Source: Candidatus Altarchaeales archaeon ex4484_96 (GTDB lineage: Archaea; Altiarchaeota; Altiarchaeia; IMC4; QMZM01). Taken from it: a stretch of 64,000 nt of DNA. The translations under genes were made by a program, and so were the position numbers. The first letter of the stretch is position 1, and each line of letters begins with the position of its first letter. The stretch is from NCBI GenBank assembly GCA_002254405.1, contig NJDH01000003.1, forward strand, positions 1 to 64,000, in the 5' to 3' direction. Positions 52,426-61,463 of the stretch are shown here, in pieces. Below the pieces are notes generated by a model that ran no database searches, was not told the DNA's origin, and saw nothing but the letters and a program-made list of their open reading frames with translations.

Positions 52426-53716
52426 GAAAATATTCGGCACCTCAGGGGTCAGAAGACTGGTTGAAGACATGCCTAAAGCGTTTATATTATCCCTGGCTGC
52501 AGCTCTGGCAGCAGCATCAAAAGACGAGTTTATTGCAGTGGGAGCTGACCCGAGGAAAAGCTCCCCTGAAATAAAACAAAGCTTTATTTTAGGCCTTATA
52601 AACTGCGGTAAAAAAGTCGTTGATTTAGGTATGGTGCCCACCCCGACCACGGCGATGGCCTCAGAGCAGTACGGCACATCGGTGATGATAACAGCATCAC
52701 ATAATCCACCCGAATATAATGGATTTAAGTTCTGGGCTGAGGGCAGAGCATTCACACCAGAACAAGAGAAGCATATTGAGAGACTGTTTTTTTCAGGGAA
52801 AACCAACGAAGCTGAGATTAAAGACACGAAGACAATTAAAGTCGATTATTTGCCTAAACACGAAAGCAGGATACTTAAAGCCTTAGGCGGGGTTGATATG
52901 AAAGTGGATATCCTGGTTGACTGCGCTAACGGCGCCGGCTGCGTTATCACCCCACGGCTTCTTGAGAAGATGGGATGTTCGGTCACAGGCATAAACACGC
53001 GAACAGATGGGGTTTTCGCTCACGGGCTTGAGCCCACCCGAGAAAACCTAGCTGAAGTGTGCGATATGGTTAGGGAAGCAGGAGTTGATGTCGCGGTAGC
53101 GCATGACGGGGACGCCGACCGCACCGCAGCAATAGACGCAGATGGTAAACTGGTTGACTGGGATTCTTTTCTTTCGGTGTTGGCTTACGGTAAAGATAAG
53201 GTTGTTACAACAGTAGATGCCTCCATGAGGATAGAAGAAGTCTGCGGGCAGGTTATCCGTACCCCAGTGGGCGATGTTCACGTGGCTAATGCGGTTGAGA
53301 AATATAAAGCGGATTTTGGGGGGGAACCCTCTGGCTCATTTATTTATCCAAGCGTGCATTTATTCCCTGACGGGGTTTATACGGCCGCGTTAACAGCCAA
53401 GATGGTTTCAGAAAACAGGTTCTATGAGATACTTGACTTGATAAAAGAGTATCCTACCTCAAGGCTTAAGCTGCCGTGCGCCGAATCAGACAAAAAAAGG
53501 ATAATGGATTTGGTCTCGCATAAAGCCTCTAAACTGGATTATGAGCTTAACACCATAGACGGAGTCAGGTTATCAAGTGATGAAGGCTGGTTTCTTATCC
53601 GCCCCTCTGGAACCGAATCCTTTATCAGAATAACAGCAGAAGCTCAAACAAAAAAACAGCTTAACTCTTTGTTAAAGGTGGGCAGGGAGCTGGTTGAGAT
53701 GTCCAGCACACGTTAG
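52418..53716 (+). CDS. Phosphomannomutase/phosphoglucosamine mutase family
   Basis: 432 residues from the ATG at 52418. Alpha-D-phosphohexomutase with four domains: substrate loop FGTSGVRR at the start, phosphoserine loop TASHNPPEYNGFKFW, metal loop HDGDADRTAAID, a GGEPSGSFI sugar-binding loop, and the phosphate-binding RPSGTESFIRI at the end. The GEPSG form fits GlmM-type or bifunctional archaeal enzymes. It supplies hexose-1-phosphates for glycan synthesis. It overlaps the permease end by 8 bp. Confidence 0.9.
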   Translation: MDEKIFGTSGVRRLVEDMPKAFILSLAAALAAASKDEFIAVGADPRKSSPEIKQSFILGLINCGKKVVDLGMVPTPTTAMASEQYGTSVMITASHNPPEYNGFKFWAEGRAFTPEQEKHIERLFFSGKTNEAEIKDTKTIKVDYLPKHESRILKALGGVDMKVDILVDCANGAGCVITPRLLEKMGCSVTGINTRTDGVFAHGLEPTRENLAEVCDMVREAGVDVAVAHDGDADRTAAIDADGKLVDWDSFLSVLAYGKDKVVTTVDASMRIEEVCGQVIRTPVGDVHVANAVEKYKADFGGEPSGSFIYPSVHLFPDGVYTAALTAKMVSENRFYEILDLIKEYPTSRLKLPCAESDKKRIMDLVSHKASKLDYELNTIDGVRLSSDEGWFLIRPSGTESFIRITAEAQTKKQLNSLLKVGRELVEMSSTR

Positions 53717-54141
53717 ATATCGCAAAGTATCTGGCTAATCCATAAACCATCCTTTTTTTTGACAAAAAAATCATGTAATGTGACTGCCTTAATCCCTGAT
53801 TTCAGTGTGTGTTTATCCGGGTTGATTTTCTCCCCAAAAGCCTTCACTTTAAGGTAGTATTTTTTTTTCTTATCGAGTGTTATCTGGTATTCGCTGTAAA
53901 GCATTTTTTTTGTCTCGAAAAGATAAATTAGCTCCGAGAGAAAATCATGAAGGAGCATGTCTAGATCAAAGCATTCGAATTCTAATACAGTGGATGTTTT
54001 TTTCCCTATGGAATCAAGGTCCGCTATGCTGTGCGTTAATGCTTTAGCTGAGTTGATAAAGCATTCATCAAGCGTTTTACCGTAAGCCCGGTATTTGAGG
54101 TCAGCGCTGTGTTTTAGAAACCTGAATTCTTTCAATTTCAC
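53713..54141 (-). CDS. Archease, RtcB activator
   Basis: 142 residues with the archease pattern: FRFLKHSADLKYRAYGKTLD at the start, FECFDLDMLLHDFLSELIYL in the centre ('....d...LL.dfLneLly') and SGIKAVTLHDFFVKKKDGLW towards the end ('eiKA.Tyh...v....g.w'). It speeds guanylylation and turnover of the tRNA ligase RtcB, which is encoded 9 kb away in this window. The start is a GTG overlapping the S27e stop (GTGA). Confidence 0.93.
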   Translation of the reverse strand: MKLKEFRFLKHSADLKYRAYGKTLDECFINSAKALTHSIADLDSIGKKTSTVLEFECFDLDMLLHDFLSELIYLFETKKMLYSEYQITLDKKKKYYLKVKAFGEKINPDKHTLKSGIKAVTLHDFFVKKKDGLWISQILCDI

Positions 54142-54311
54142 TTATCTACTACATCCAGTTTCTCTGCTTTGATGTCGGCGATACAGCCTTTTGGTTCGGC
54201 AAGTATCTTATCGCATACAAGGCACCTGATGACGGTAGAAGCTCTCTCAAATATAACCTGCTCGTTTCCGCAGTCGGTGCATTTAATCCTTAGAAACCTG
54301 CTTTCGCTCAT
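54138..54311 (-). CDS. rps27e: 30S ribosomal protein S27e
   Basis: 57 residues: MSESRFLRIKCTDCGNEQVI, then FERASTVIRCLVCDKILAEP and a short tail. A zinc ribbon CxxC...CxxC matches archaeal S27e. It overlaps L44e upstream (ATGA) and archease downstream (GTGA), giving a coupled three-gene operon L44e-S27e-archease. L44e-S27e is a conserved archaeal pair. Confidence 0.96.
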   Translation of the reverse strand: MSESRFLRIKCTDCGNEQVIFERASTVIRCLVCDKILAEPKGCIADIKAEKLDVVDK

Positions 54312-54589
54312 AGTATCTCAGTCCTCTTCCTGCTTCTGGACCTGTAGTTTTTCTGGTGTTTTTTGCCGCAGTTTTTGCACTTAAGTACTGCAACAGTTCT
54401 TTTACCTATCTTGTATACGTCTTTTTTGGGTGTTCGGGGGGAGCCCTTGTATCCCTTCTTGACCTGCTCGTATTTTCTCCTGCCCTCTTTCATACCTGTT
54501 TCCTTTCCTTTCTTGTTAAGCGACACATCATGCTGTGTGTGTTTTTTACAGCTTGGGCAGTATGCGCTCATAATTTTGGGTAGTTTCAT
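54308..54589 (-). CDS. rpl44e: 50S ribosomal protein L44e
   Basis: 93 residues. It begins MKLPKIMSAYCPSCKKHTQH with the first Cys pair, has basic GRRKYEQVKKGYKGSPRTPK, and the second pair in CKNCGKKHQK. It is full length for L44e, a zinc-binding protein of the large subunit. First gene of its operon. Confidence 0.96.
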   Translation of the reverse strand: MKLPKIMSAYCPSCKKHTQHDVSLNKKGKETGMKEGRRKYEQVKKGYKGSPRTPKKDVYKIGKRTVAVLKCKNCGKKHQKNYRSRSRKRTEIL

Positions 54590-54638
54590 CTTGGAGATAA
54601 TATTAATGTATTATACCAATAAAAGTTATTTAAGCTAT

Positions 54639-55691
54639 TCAAACCCTTTTTTTATCCTCCTGGGTTAATTTAGAGACATTAACTCCCAGATAAAAGGCAG
54701 CTATGACCCCGATAATCGAGGGTATCAGATAAATAAAGACCCGGTTCATCAGGGTGCCCATCGTCGCGTATTCTCTGCTGATAATCACACCAGTGTAGGG
54801 TGATATGATACTAAATAACTCCACAGAGGTCCACTCCCATATACCGAGTGCCCCGGGCAGAAGAGGCAGAAACGAAACCGTTGAGACCATGGTTTCCACC
54901 ACGACAATGGTAGGTAATGCGATGCTGATTCCAAGCGCCATAAAGGATACGTAAAGCCTTAGCACACGAAGTATCCATACAAGCATCGAGATGAATATCC
55001 CCTGGCTGATAATCCATTTATCAAGGAGCTGCAGTTTCATGGCTTCATCGAATCTATTTGTTATCTCATCGAAGTTGTCTTCTATTTTATCGCTGTATCT
55101 TTTGAAAAAAGGCATTATTGATATTATTTTGGTTAATAGCCTAAGCAGGGTGCTTGAATAGGTTTTATGGTATGTTATGCCGATGACGGCGGCAAATAAG
55201 ACACCCAAAATCAAAGCCATTAATAGCAGCAAAAACGATACTGCGGCAGGCACACCGCTTGAGAGGACTATGCCAATCGATAATAGTATCATGATAAAAA
55301 TCGGAAGAATCTCCAGGGCAAGATCCACGATAACGGATGAGGCAGCCGTAGGCATGCTGATTTCATCCGTCTTATAGAGGAGATAAGCCCTTATTGGCTC
55401 TCCGCCTGCTAATCCCACGGGTGTTATGTTGTTAACCAGGTAGCCTATGAATGTTGATGGGATGATGTTTTTCATGCTGACCTTCGAGTATCTTAAAACC
55501 ACCCGCCATTTAAGGGCAGCAAGTACCATGATAGCAACCTGGATGGTTAAAAGCCCGCTTAGATAAAAGATTAGCTCTCCTCTGGGCATTTCAGCTAGCT
55601 TATCCTGGATTTTTGTGAGGTCAAGTGTCTGGAAAAGCGCGATTATCAGTATAATCCCGACCAAGAAAAAAACCATAGTCCGCCGCTTCAT
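54639..55691 (-). CDS. UPF0104/LPG synthase TM-family flippase-like protein
   Basis: 350 residues and about nine helices. The conserved block STFIGYLVNNITPVGLAGGE, followed by PIRAYLLYK, and the later LLPGALGIWEWTSVELF are hallmarks of this family ('...g...n.i.P.r.Ge..Ra.ll'). Related archaeal members are often beside glycosyltransferases, as here, and are thought to move lipid-linked substrates. It lacks the soluble MprF aminoacyl-transfer domain. Confidence 0.82.
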   Translation of the reverse strand: MKRRTMVFFLVGIILIIALFQTLDLTKIQDKLAEMPRGELIFYLSGLLTIQVAIMVLAALKWRVVLRYSKVSMKNIIPSTFIGYLVNNITPVGLAGGEPIRAYLLYKTDEISMPTAASSVIVDLALEILPIFIMILLSIGIVLSSGVPAAVSFLLLLMALILGVLFAAVIGITYHKTYSSTLLRLLTKIISIMPFFKRYSDKIEDNFDEITNRFDEAMKLQLLDKWIISQGIFISMLVWILRVLRLYVSFMALGISIALPTIVVVETMVSTVSFLPLLPGALGIWEWTSVELFSIISPYTGVIISREYATMGTLMNRVFIYLIPSIIGVIAAFYLGVNVSKLTQEDKKRV

Positions 55692-55738
55692 TTTACATAT
55701 ATTTATATCGCCTAGTAGAATAACTTTATACTTTCAAA
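55692..55738. promoter_or_regulatory. Divergent promoter, flippase-like gene and GT2
   Basis: 47 bp with TATA-like TTTATATCGCC and ACTTTATACTTTC elements, one for each direction. The plus-strand element lies only about 12 bases before the GT2 ATG, so that mRNA is probably leaderless. Confidence 0.4.
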
Positions 55739-56449
55739 ATGAAGGTATCAGTTATCATTCCCGCATACAACGAGGAAAAAGACATAGGTAAATGCCTTAA
55801 ATCAATTAAGGAAAACAAGTATAAAAATTTTGATGTAATAGTCGTAGACGCGGGCTCAACCGACAAGACGATTGAGATTGCGAAAGAATACACGGATAGG
55901 GTTTTAAGCGTTCATACCTCAGCCCCGGGGCCTGCAAGAAACATTGGTGTTAAGGAATCTGATGCTGAGGTAGTGGCCTTCACGGATGCTGATACTGTGG
56001 TTGCAGCTAATTGGGTGGCAGAGATGGCCGCTAAATTCACAGACCCTGATGTCGTGGGGGTCGGGGGTGTTCTTAGGCCGCTTGAACCGCGTTTGCTGGA
56101 TAAGATTATGTTTAAGATTAACTCCGATTTATGGTATCGTTTCACCGCAATCTTTGGTTTTTTCCAGCTTGGAACACCAAACTGCGCCTACAGGCGGGAT
56201 GCTTTCCTTGAGGTGGGGGGATTTGATGAGACCATGAGCATGCTTGAGGATACCGAGCTCTCTCTTAGAATGGGTCGCGAAAAAAGGGGCAAAATAATCA
56301 TAGATAAGAGTTTAATTGCCTATAACTCGGCGAGGCGCTTTAAGCAGGAAGGCTATCTGCGGGTGTTTTTGCGCTATCTTAAGGCTTACTTTAATATGTT
56401 CACGAAAAGAGGGGTTAAATCAGAGCACTTTGATGTGATAGACCACTAG
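55739..56449 (+). CDS. Family 2 glycosyltransferase
   Basis: 236 residues. MKVSVIIPAYNEEKDIGKCL is the GT2 start, DAGSTDKT the nucleotide-binding turn and TDADTVVA the metal-binding DxD. Acceptor-site residues are in GGFDETMSMLEDTELSLRMG (ED motif). It has a C-terminal amphipathic segment but no clear membrane helix. It adds sugars to a lipid or protein glycan; the partner is probably the neighbouring flippase-like protein. Confidence 0.88.
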   Translation: MKVSVIIPAYNEEKDIGKCLKSIKENKYKNFDVIVVDAGSTDKTIEIAKEYTDRVLSVHTSAPGPARNIGVKESDAEVVAFTDADTVVAANWVAEMAAKFTDPDVVGVGGVLRPLEPRLLDKIMFKINSDLWYRFTAIFGFFQLGTPNCAYRRDAFLEVGGFDETMSMLEDTELSLRMGREKRGKIIIDKSLIAYNSARRFKQEGYLRVFLRYLKAYFNMFTKRGVKSEHFDVIDH

Positions 56450-57738
56450 CTTTCCCCGTTGTTTTCGTTTGCCGCCAGAACATCAGCTACAGGCTCGAAT
56501 AAAAAGTATTTTTCCACATATTTTTTCATCTCATCATCCGATATAGATGAGCGCCTGCCTTCTTTGTCGTATAGCTTGTGTATTTTGTTGTGTATTTTTA
56601 TTATTCTAGGGTCTCTTTTGTCGACCTTGACTTTGACGTCTATCAGGGCTTCGACTATCTCTTCGACCTTGTTTCTGATTACCTCAGCCCCTGATGTGTC
56701 TCCGACCACAAGCCTTCTTTCTCCGCCAACAAGCTTGGGGGGAAACGGCTCGTAGGTGAAAGGGTTTTTTATGACGCCTGCGGTGTGGATTCCTGATTCG
56801 TGCGCGAAGATGTTTCTGCCGACAACAGCCTTGTTTCTGGGAACAAAGAAACGTGTCTCTTTTTCCATGTATCTTGCGAATTCCACAAGCTTTTCGGCGT
56901 TGTATCTCTCAAAGCCTTCAACCCTCCATATGAGGAAAAGCAGTATTTTCTCAAGCTCTGCGTTGCCTGCTCGCTCACCTATCCCAAGGAAGGTGACATT
57001 AGACCAGTTTGCTCCGTGAATATATCCGGCAAGTGAGTTGGCTATCGCTAGACCAAAATCATCATGCATGTGGGTTTCGATATCTCTAACTCCCGCTTCC
57101 TTCATTACCTCTATCATCTTTGGTATGCTATAAGGTAGCGGGCTGTTTTCGTAGGGCAGCCCTAAACCCAGGGTATCGCATAACCTTATTATCGTATCCG
57201 GAGCTATCTCGATTATCTTTTTTGTGAACTCCGAAACAAAAGAGAAATCGGCGCGTGTTATGTCCTCCATGTGGCATCTGACCTTCAGTCCATGGTCTTT
57301 CGCATACTCGAGGGCGTTGAGGTATTTTTCGGTTGCCTTATCCCTGCTTTTAAGCCCTAGTTTATCGTAGATATGCGTATCCGAGATGGACATGAGTATG
57401 CCTGTTTCCTTGATGCCGTCCATCTCAAGAATCAAATCGATGTCTTTTGGGTTTGCTCTCGCCCACCCGGTTACCTCAGGTTTATCATATCCCAGCTTGA
57501 GCATGTCTTTGGCTACTTTCTTGTCTCGTTCGTTGAACAGGAAGCATTCCAGCTTTTCTATTCCGATGTCGTGCAGGTATTCGTATATTTTAAGCTTGTG
57601 TTTTCTTGTCAGAACAACCCCGGTCATCTGGGCGCCGTCTCTTAGTGTGCTGTCGCTTATTTTAATCTCCCCTGCATTGGGCAGCCCTATCTTTGGCATT
57701 TCATCATAACTACGATACATTTTCTGAAGAAATCTCAT
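56446..57738 (-). CDS. Re-type citrate synthase / homocitrate synthase-like enzyme
   Basis: 430 residues of the DRE-TIM aldol-condensing family. The catalytic motif is DSTLRDGAQ (residues 29-37), with metal ligands in ETHMHDDFGLAIAN and FAHESGIHTAGVIKNP. Segments IYEYLHD, EVTGWARANPKD, KETGILMSISDTHI, RCHMEDITRADF and RLCDTLGLGLPY are those I associate with Re-citrate synthases of Clostridium kluyveri type rather than LeuA or NifV. It would condense acetyl-CoA with oxaloacetate. Homocitrate or citramalate synthesis remain alternatives. It ends convergently with GT2 (4-bp overlap). Confidence 0.72.
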   Translation of the reverse strand: MRFLQKMYRSYDEMPKIGLPNAGEIKISDSTLRDGAQMTGVVLTRKHKLKIYEYLHDIGIEKLECFLFNERDKKVAKDMLKLGYDKPEVTGWARANPKDIDLILEMDGIKETGILMSISDTHIYDKLGLKSRDKATEKYLNALEYAKDHGLKVRCHMEDITRADFSFVSEFTKKIIEIAPDTIIRLCDTLGLGLPYENSPLPYSIPKMIEVMKEAGVRDIETHMHDDFGLAIANSLAGYIHGANWSNVTFLGIGERAGNAELEKILLFLIWRVEGFERYNAEKLVEFARYMEKETRFFVPRNKAVVGRNIFAHESGIHTAGVIKNPFTYEPFPPKLVGGERRLVVGDTSGAEVIRNKVEEIVEALIDVKVKVDKRDPRIIKIHNKIHKLYDKEGRRSSISDDEMKKYVEKYFLFEPVADVLAANENNGES

Positions 57739-57784
57739 ATATTTAGGCTGTCAGTATAAGATATTACATTAAATCTTTAATAAA

Positions 57785-58669
57785 TCAAAGGGCTTTAATC
57801 TTCCTGCCCTCTATGACCTGTATAATCGAATCAAAAAGCGGCTTATCCGATGTAACAGAATAAAAATCAACGCCAGCATCCTTGCATATTTCCTGGAGGC
57901 TGAATATGTGGTTTCTGATTTTTTTCAGGTAGTCTTTTTTAAATCCCGGGCTCAGATAGGTTCGCTCATATTCGCTGCTTTCCATATCCTCAAAATTCAC
58001 GTCCTCCCGGTAGCTTAGATTAATCTCGCCCGGGTCAAGCACCTGAATCAAAATAGCCTCCTTGGAGTATTTAGCTATCTGGAAGACAGCGTGCTCAAGC
58101 GACTCAATGGGTTCGATGAAATCAGATAATACTATGACAAAAGAGCGGTGTTTTATCATCTTCGTGTATTCCTCAACAGACCTTTTAAGGTCGGTTTCTC
58201 CCTCCTGGCTTGACCTGTCGATTAACTCAATAAGCCTGAAAAAGTGTGTCTTGCTTTTCTTGGGCTGTATTATCTCGTTTATGCCGTTAGAAAATAAAGC
58301 TGAACCGAATTTCTCATATTTTCTCACTGAAAGAAAAGCGAAACCGGCTGCCAGATTAGCTGCGTAGTTGAATTTCCTCAATCCGCCTAATGCGAAGTCC
58401 ATGCTGGAGCTGGAATCCAAAAGTATGTGGGTTATGAGATCTTTTTCTTCCTCGAATCTGCGGATATAAAGTCTTTCAGTCCGCCCGTATAAACGCCAGT
58501 CTATGGCTTTAAAGTCGTCTCCGGGATAGTATTGCCTGTGGTCTGATATCTCGATGCCTTTACCGGTCTGAATGGAGCGCTTACTGCCCACGTTTATGTT
58601 AGAAACTCTTTTTCTTGCTATCAGTTCCAGGTTACCCAGCTGGTTTAGGAACTCGGGGTCGACAACCAC
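57785..58669 (-). CDS. DUF58 / VWA-like protein of MoxR system
   Basis: 294 residues. KGIEISDHRQYYPGDDFKAI with the DWRLYGR that follows is the DUF58 motif, and HILLDSSSSMDF gives a MIDAS-like DxSxS metal site of a von Willebrand A fold. It starts with a GTG that shares one base with the MoxR stop (TAGTG). DUF58 proteins work with MoxR ATPases in assembling or activating metal-dependent or surface complexes. Confidence 0.88.
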   Translation of the reverse strand: MVVDPEFLNQLGNLELIARKRVSNINVGSKRSIQTGKGIEISDHRQYYPGDDFKAIDWRLYGRTERLYIRRFEEEKDLITHILLDSSSSMDFALGGLRKFNYAANLAAGFAFLSVRKYEKFGSALFSNGINEIIQPKKSKTHFFRLIELIDRSSQEGETDLKRSVEEYTKMIKHRSFVIVLSDFIEPIESLEHAVFQIAKYSKEAILIQVLDPGEINLSYREDVNFEDMESSEYERTYLSPGFKKDYLKKIRNHIFSLQEICKDAGVDFYSVTSDKPLFDSIIQVIEGRKIKAL

Positions 58670-59700
58670 TAACCCACCTCTTTGAGTATTTTGTCTATCA
58701 CATCATCGGTGGATACGCCTTTTCTCTCGGATTCGAAGTTTAGTATAATCCTGTGCCGCAACACCGGGTAAGCCATTTTTTCTATATCCTCTTTGCTGAC
58801 ATAGTTTCTACCCCTCACCAGCGCCCTGGCCTTGGAGGCTAAAACCAATCCAATGGATGCCCTAGGAGACGCTCCGTAGTCCAGGTATTCGCGGGCGACT
58901 CCATCATCTACCGGGCGTGTTCTGGTTACTATATCCAAAACAATATCCTTGTTTTCCTGGGATATGGGCACCTTGCGGGTCAGGTTTTGGATGTTCAGAA
59001 ACTCGTCCCTGTGTATGAGCTGCTTCACATCCACCTTTTTATCTCCCGTGAACAAGTCTATTATCCTGCCTTCATCATGTTTCTCAGGATAGCTTATAAC
59101 AATCTTCAGAAGGAATCGGTCCAGCTGAGCCTCGGGCAGGGGATAAGTGCCTTCCATTTCAATAGGGTTCTGGGTTGCGAGAACAAAAAAAGGCGAATCC
59201 AGTTTATGGGTTTTATTCCCTGATGAAACCTGTCTCTCCTGCATAGCCTCAAGCAGAGCTGACTGGGTTTTTGGGGTTGCACGGTTTATCTCATCAGCCA
59301 ATAGGATGTTCGTGAACACCGGGCCTTTCTCGAATTTAAATGTTTTTCTCCCATCGCCTTCCTCCACGATGTAGGTTCCTGTGATATCTGAGGGCATAAG
59401 GTCTGGTGTGCACTGCACTCTTTTGAAGTCTAGATCCAGTATCTGGGACAGTGTGGAAACTGTGAATGTCTTACCCAGTCCAGGGTATCCCTCCAGCAGA
59501 GCGTGGTTTTTGGAGAAAATAGACACCAGTATCTCCTCTATAACATTATCCTGTCCCACTACCACCTTCCCCATCTCCGACATAATGGAGTTGTAGATGT
59601 CTTTCATCTTGGGGAAGATTATCTCCAGGTCTCGTTCTTTAACCTTTTCCTCTCCTCTTATTACCTCTATTTCTTTCCAGAGGCTTCCTCCTTTTTTCAT
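58669..59700 (-). CDS. MoxR family AAA+ ATPase
   Basis: 343 residues. Walker A GYPGLGKT (71-78), Walker B ILLADEINRATPKTQSALLE, sensor FVLATQNPIEMEGTYPLPEA and QLDRFLLKI are all as in MoxR. The C-terminal lid includes RPVDDGVAREYLDYGASPRA. It is a chaperone-like ATPase acting with the DUF58 protein next to it. Confidence 0.94.
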   Translation of the reverse strand: MKKGGSLWKEIEVIRGEEKVKERDLEIIFPKMKDIYNSIMSEMGKVVVGQDNVIEEILVSIFSKNHALLEGYPGLGKTFTVSTLSQILDLDFKRVQCTPDLMPSDITGTYIVEEGDGRKTFKFEKGPVFTNILLADEINRATPKTQSALLEAMQERQVSSGNKTHKLDSPFFVLATQNPIEMEGTYPLPEAQLDRFLLKIVISYPEKHDEGRIIDLFTGDKKVDVKQLIHRDEFLNIQNLTRKVPISQENKDIVLDIVTRTRPVDDGVAREYLDYGASPRASIGLVLASKARALVRGRNYVSKEDIEKMAYPVLRHRIILNFESERKGVSTDDVIDKILKEVG

Positions 59701-59734
59701 TGTTATTTCATATAATCGAATTAGATCTTATTAA

Positions 59735-60685
59735 TTATCTACCCTGCACTTCCTCCTGCATTGCCTCAAAGTATCTTTTAATAAATTCCTTGTATTTAAC
59801 CGGTTCCTGCTGGGGCATCCCGGATGCTTCCCCGCTTAAATCCCGCTCGGGTATCTCCCAACCCTCTGCTTGCTCGTTCACTTCACGCAGCTCAATGTTT
59901 CCGCCGTATTCCGGGTTGAGTTTCATATCAACGTTTCTTCCCTCTATCGAGGCTGTGGTTGGGTCCCCGAATATGTCTTCATCGGATGCTGTGCCTGCTC
60001 CTCCCCCCGCATCCGGTATGTTTCCTTCATCAAATCCCGGGATGACTCCCCCGTGCTGTGAGCCGATATCCTGTCTTTCCAGATCATCCTCGTATCTGTC
60101 ATCGGCTGTGAAATCTTTTTTCTCCCCTGTCCCGGAAAGCCCCTCCCTTAAATCAAAACCAGTTGTGTCTCTTATCGAATCAAGTAATTTGTTTATCTGC
60201 TCGTTGTCCAGCAGTGAGTTCATCAAATTCATATCGAATCCGATGAAGTTTATGCTCAACAGGATGAAAGACAAAAAAACAGCCAGCATAGTCTTATAGG
60301 CCAGCCTGTTGCTGTCTATTAGAGATGAGACACCTGTTTTTTCCAGTAACTTGGAGACTTCACGGTTAAGCGACCGTAAAACAACGTTTTTCCCCATCTG
60401 TTTTCTGTTGTCGTAGGCTGTCTTGATTTTCTCGCTTAAATCCGGGTTTTTCAGCGATATTTTTTGCACTAGGGCGTTTTCATTAATCCTGCCTGAGATA
60501 TAATAAGCGTATATCAGGTATGCGACTGTGGGTACGGCGGCGAACCAGATGTTTGATATGATAAACCTAAGGATTAAAGCCGAAACCAAAAACACAAGCA
60601 CGGCATTTATTATATCAACGTATAGGCTTAGTTTATGCTGCTCCTGCTTAATCTCCTTTATTTCACCGATAAGCTTGGCTTTCAT
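59735..60685 (-). CDS. Membrane protein of the MoxR cluster, unknown
   Basis: 316 residues. Two close helices (about 24-63), a soluble segment (KISLKNPDLSEKIKTAYDNR), a third helix (TMLAVFLSFILLSINFIGF) and a long acidic, Gly-rich, probably disordered region with ~150 residues follow. It ends in a helical KEFIKRYFEAMQEEV. I do not recognise a family. Position directly before moxR suggests it is part of or a substrate for that system. Confidence 0.65.
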   Translation of the reverse strand: MKAKLIGEIKEIKQEQHKLSLYVDIINAVLVFLVSALILRFIISNIWFAAVPTVAYLIYAYYISGRINENALVQKISLKNPDLSEKIKTAYDNRKQMGKNVVLRSLNREVSKLLEKTGVSSLIDSNRLAYKTMLAVFLSFILLSINFIGFDMNLMNSLLDNEQINKLLDSIRDTTGFDLREGLSGTGEKKDFTADDRYEDDLERQDIGSQHGGVIPGFDEGNIPDAGGGAGTASDEDIFGDPTTASIEGRNVDMKLNPEYGGNIELREVNEQAEGWEIPERDLSGEASGMPQQEPVKYKEFIKRYFEAMQEEVQGR

Positions 60686-60710
60686 ATTGATTCTTTTTTT
60701 ATTACCTGGA

Positions 60711-61427
60711 TTAAATATCCTCTATCTTGGCGTTTATTGAGCGTATTAAGTCAAGCAGGTTGTTGCTTGAATCCAGCTTGTTTGATAAATCATTGACGCC
60801 CCCGTCAACCCTGTTCACATCACTTTTGCTTACATTTTTGTTCTTATCAAGGTCATCTTTTATATCCTCTAGCTCAGGGCTTATGTCGTCGTCTATTATT
60901 TTATCCATCTCGTCCAGGTTCATGCTCAGACTGTGGATTATAGAGCTCATGTTCCCTGCTTTGCCTTTGGCTATTGACAGCCTATCTGACACATCAGCTA
61001 ATTCATTTTGGATTAATCCCTTGTTTTTCTCGCACACCTCAAGTTCCTTGATTTTCTCATCTAATCCAAGCTTGAAGTTGTCTCTTGCGCTTTCAGCCTC
61101 ATCCAGACTGGTTTCCAGCACCTCTTTCTCCCCCCTGAGGTTCTGGTAGTAGTCCCCAAGCGAGGAAACCTTCTGTTTGGAGATATTCAACTCGTTTATT
61201 ATTTCAATCAGCTCTTTCTCTTGAGCATCAAGTTCCAGGCTTTTCTTTATCATCTCGTCTTTTGTCTCGTTTAGGCTGTATTCTGTTTCCTTGATTTTAT
61301 CCATGGCCTTCTTATGGCTCACGTCCAGTGACTTGTATGTTTCCTGATAATACAGGGTCAGACCGAGCATGCTGAAAAGCAAAAAAATCACCAGCCCGAA
61401 GAGCACCAGATTCACATCTTTTTTCAT
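60711..61427 (-). CDS. Membrane-anchored coiled-coil protein, unknown
   Basis: 238 residues. One N-terminal helix (LVLFGLVIFLLFSMLGLTLY) is followed by almost continuous heptad-rich coiled coil to residue ~200 (SLDEAESARDNFKLGLDEKI; ISPELEDIKDDLDKNKNVSK). Probably the first gene of the MoxR-DUF58 operon. Such proteins often act as spacers or tethers outside the membrane; function not assignable. Confidence 0.65.
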   Translation of the reverse strand: MKKDVNLVLFGLVIFLLFSMLGLTLYYQETYKSLDVSHKKAMDKIKETEYSLNETKDEMIKKSLELDAQEKELIEIINELNISKQKVSSLGDYYQNLRGEKEVLETSLDEAESARDNFKLGLDEKIKELEVCEKNKGLIQNELADVSDRLSIAKGKAGNMSSIIHSLSMNLDEMDKIIDDDISPELEDIKDDLDKNKNVSKSDVNRVDGGVNDLSNKLDSSNNLLDLIRSINAKIEDI

Positions 61428-61463
61428 TGTTTACTTATAGGGTATTTCATATAATTATTTATC

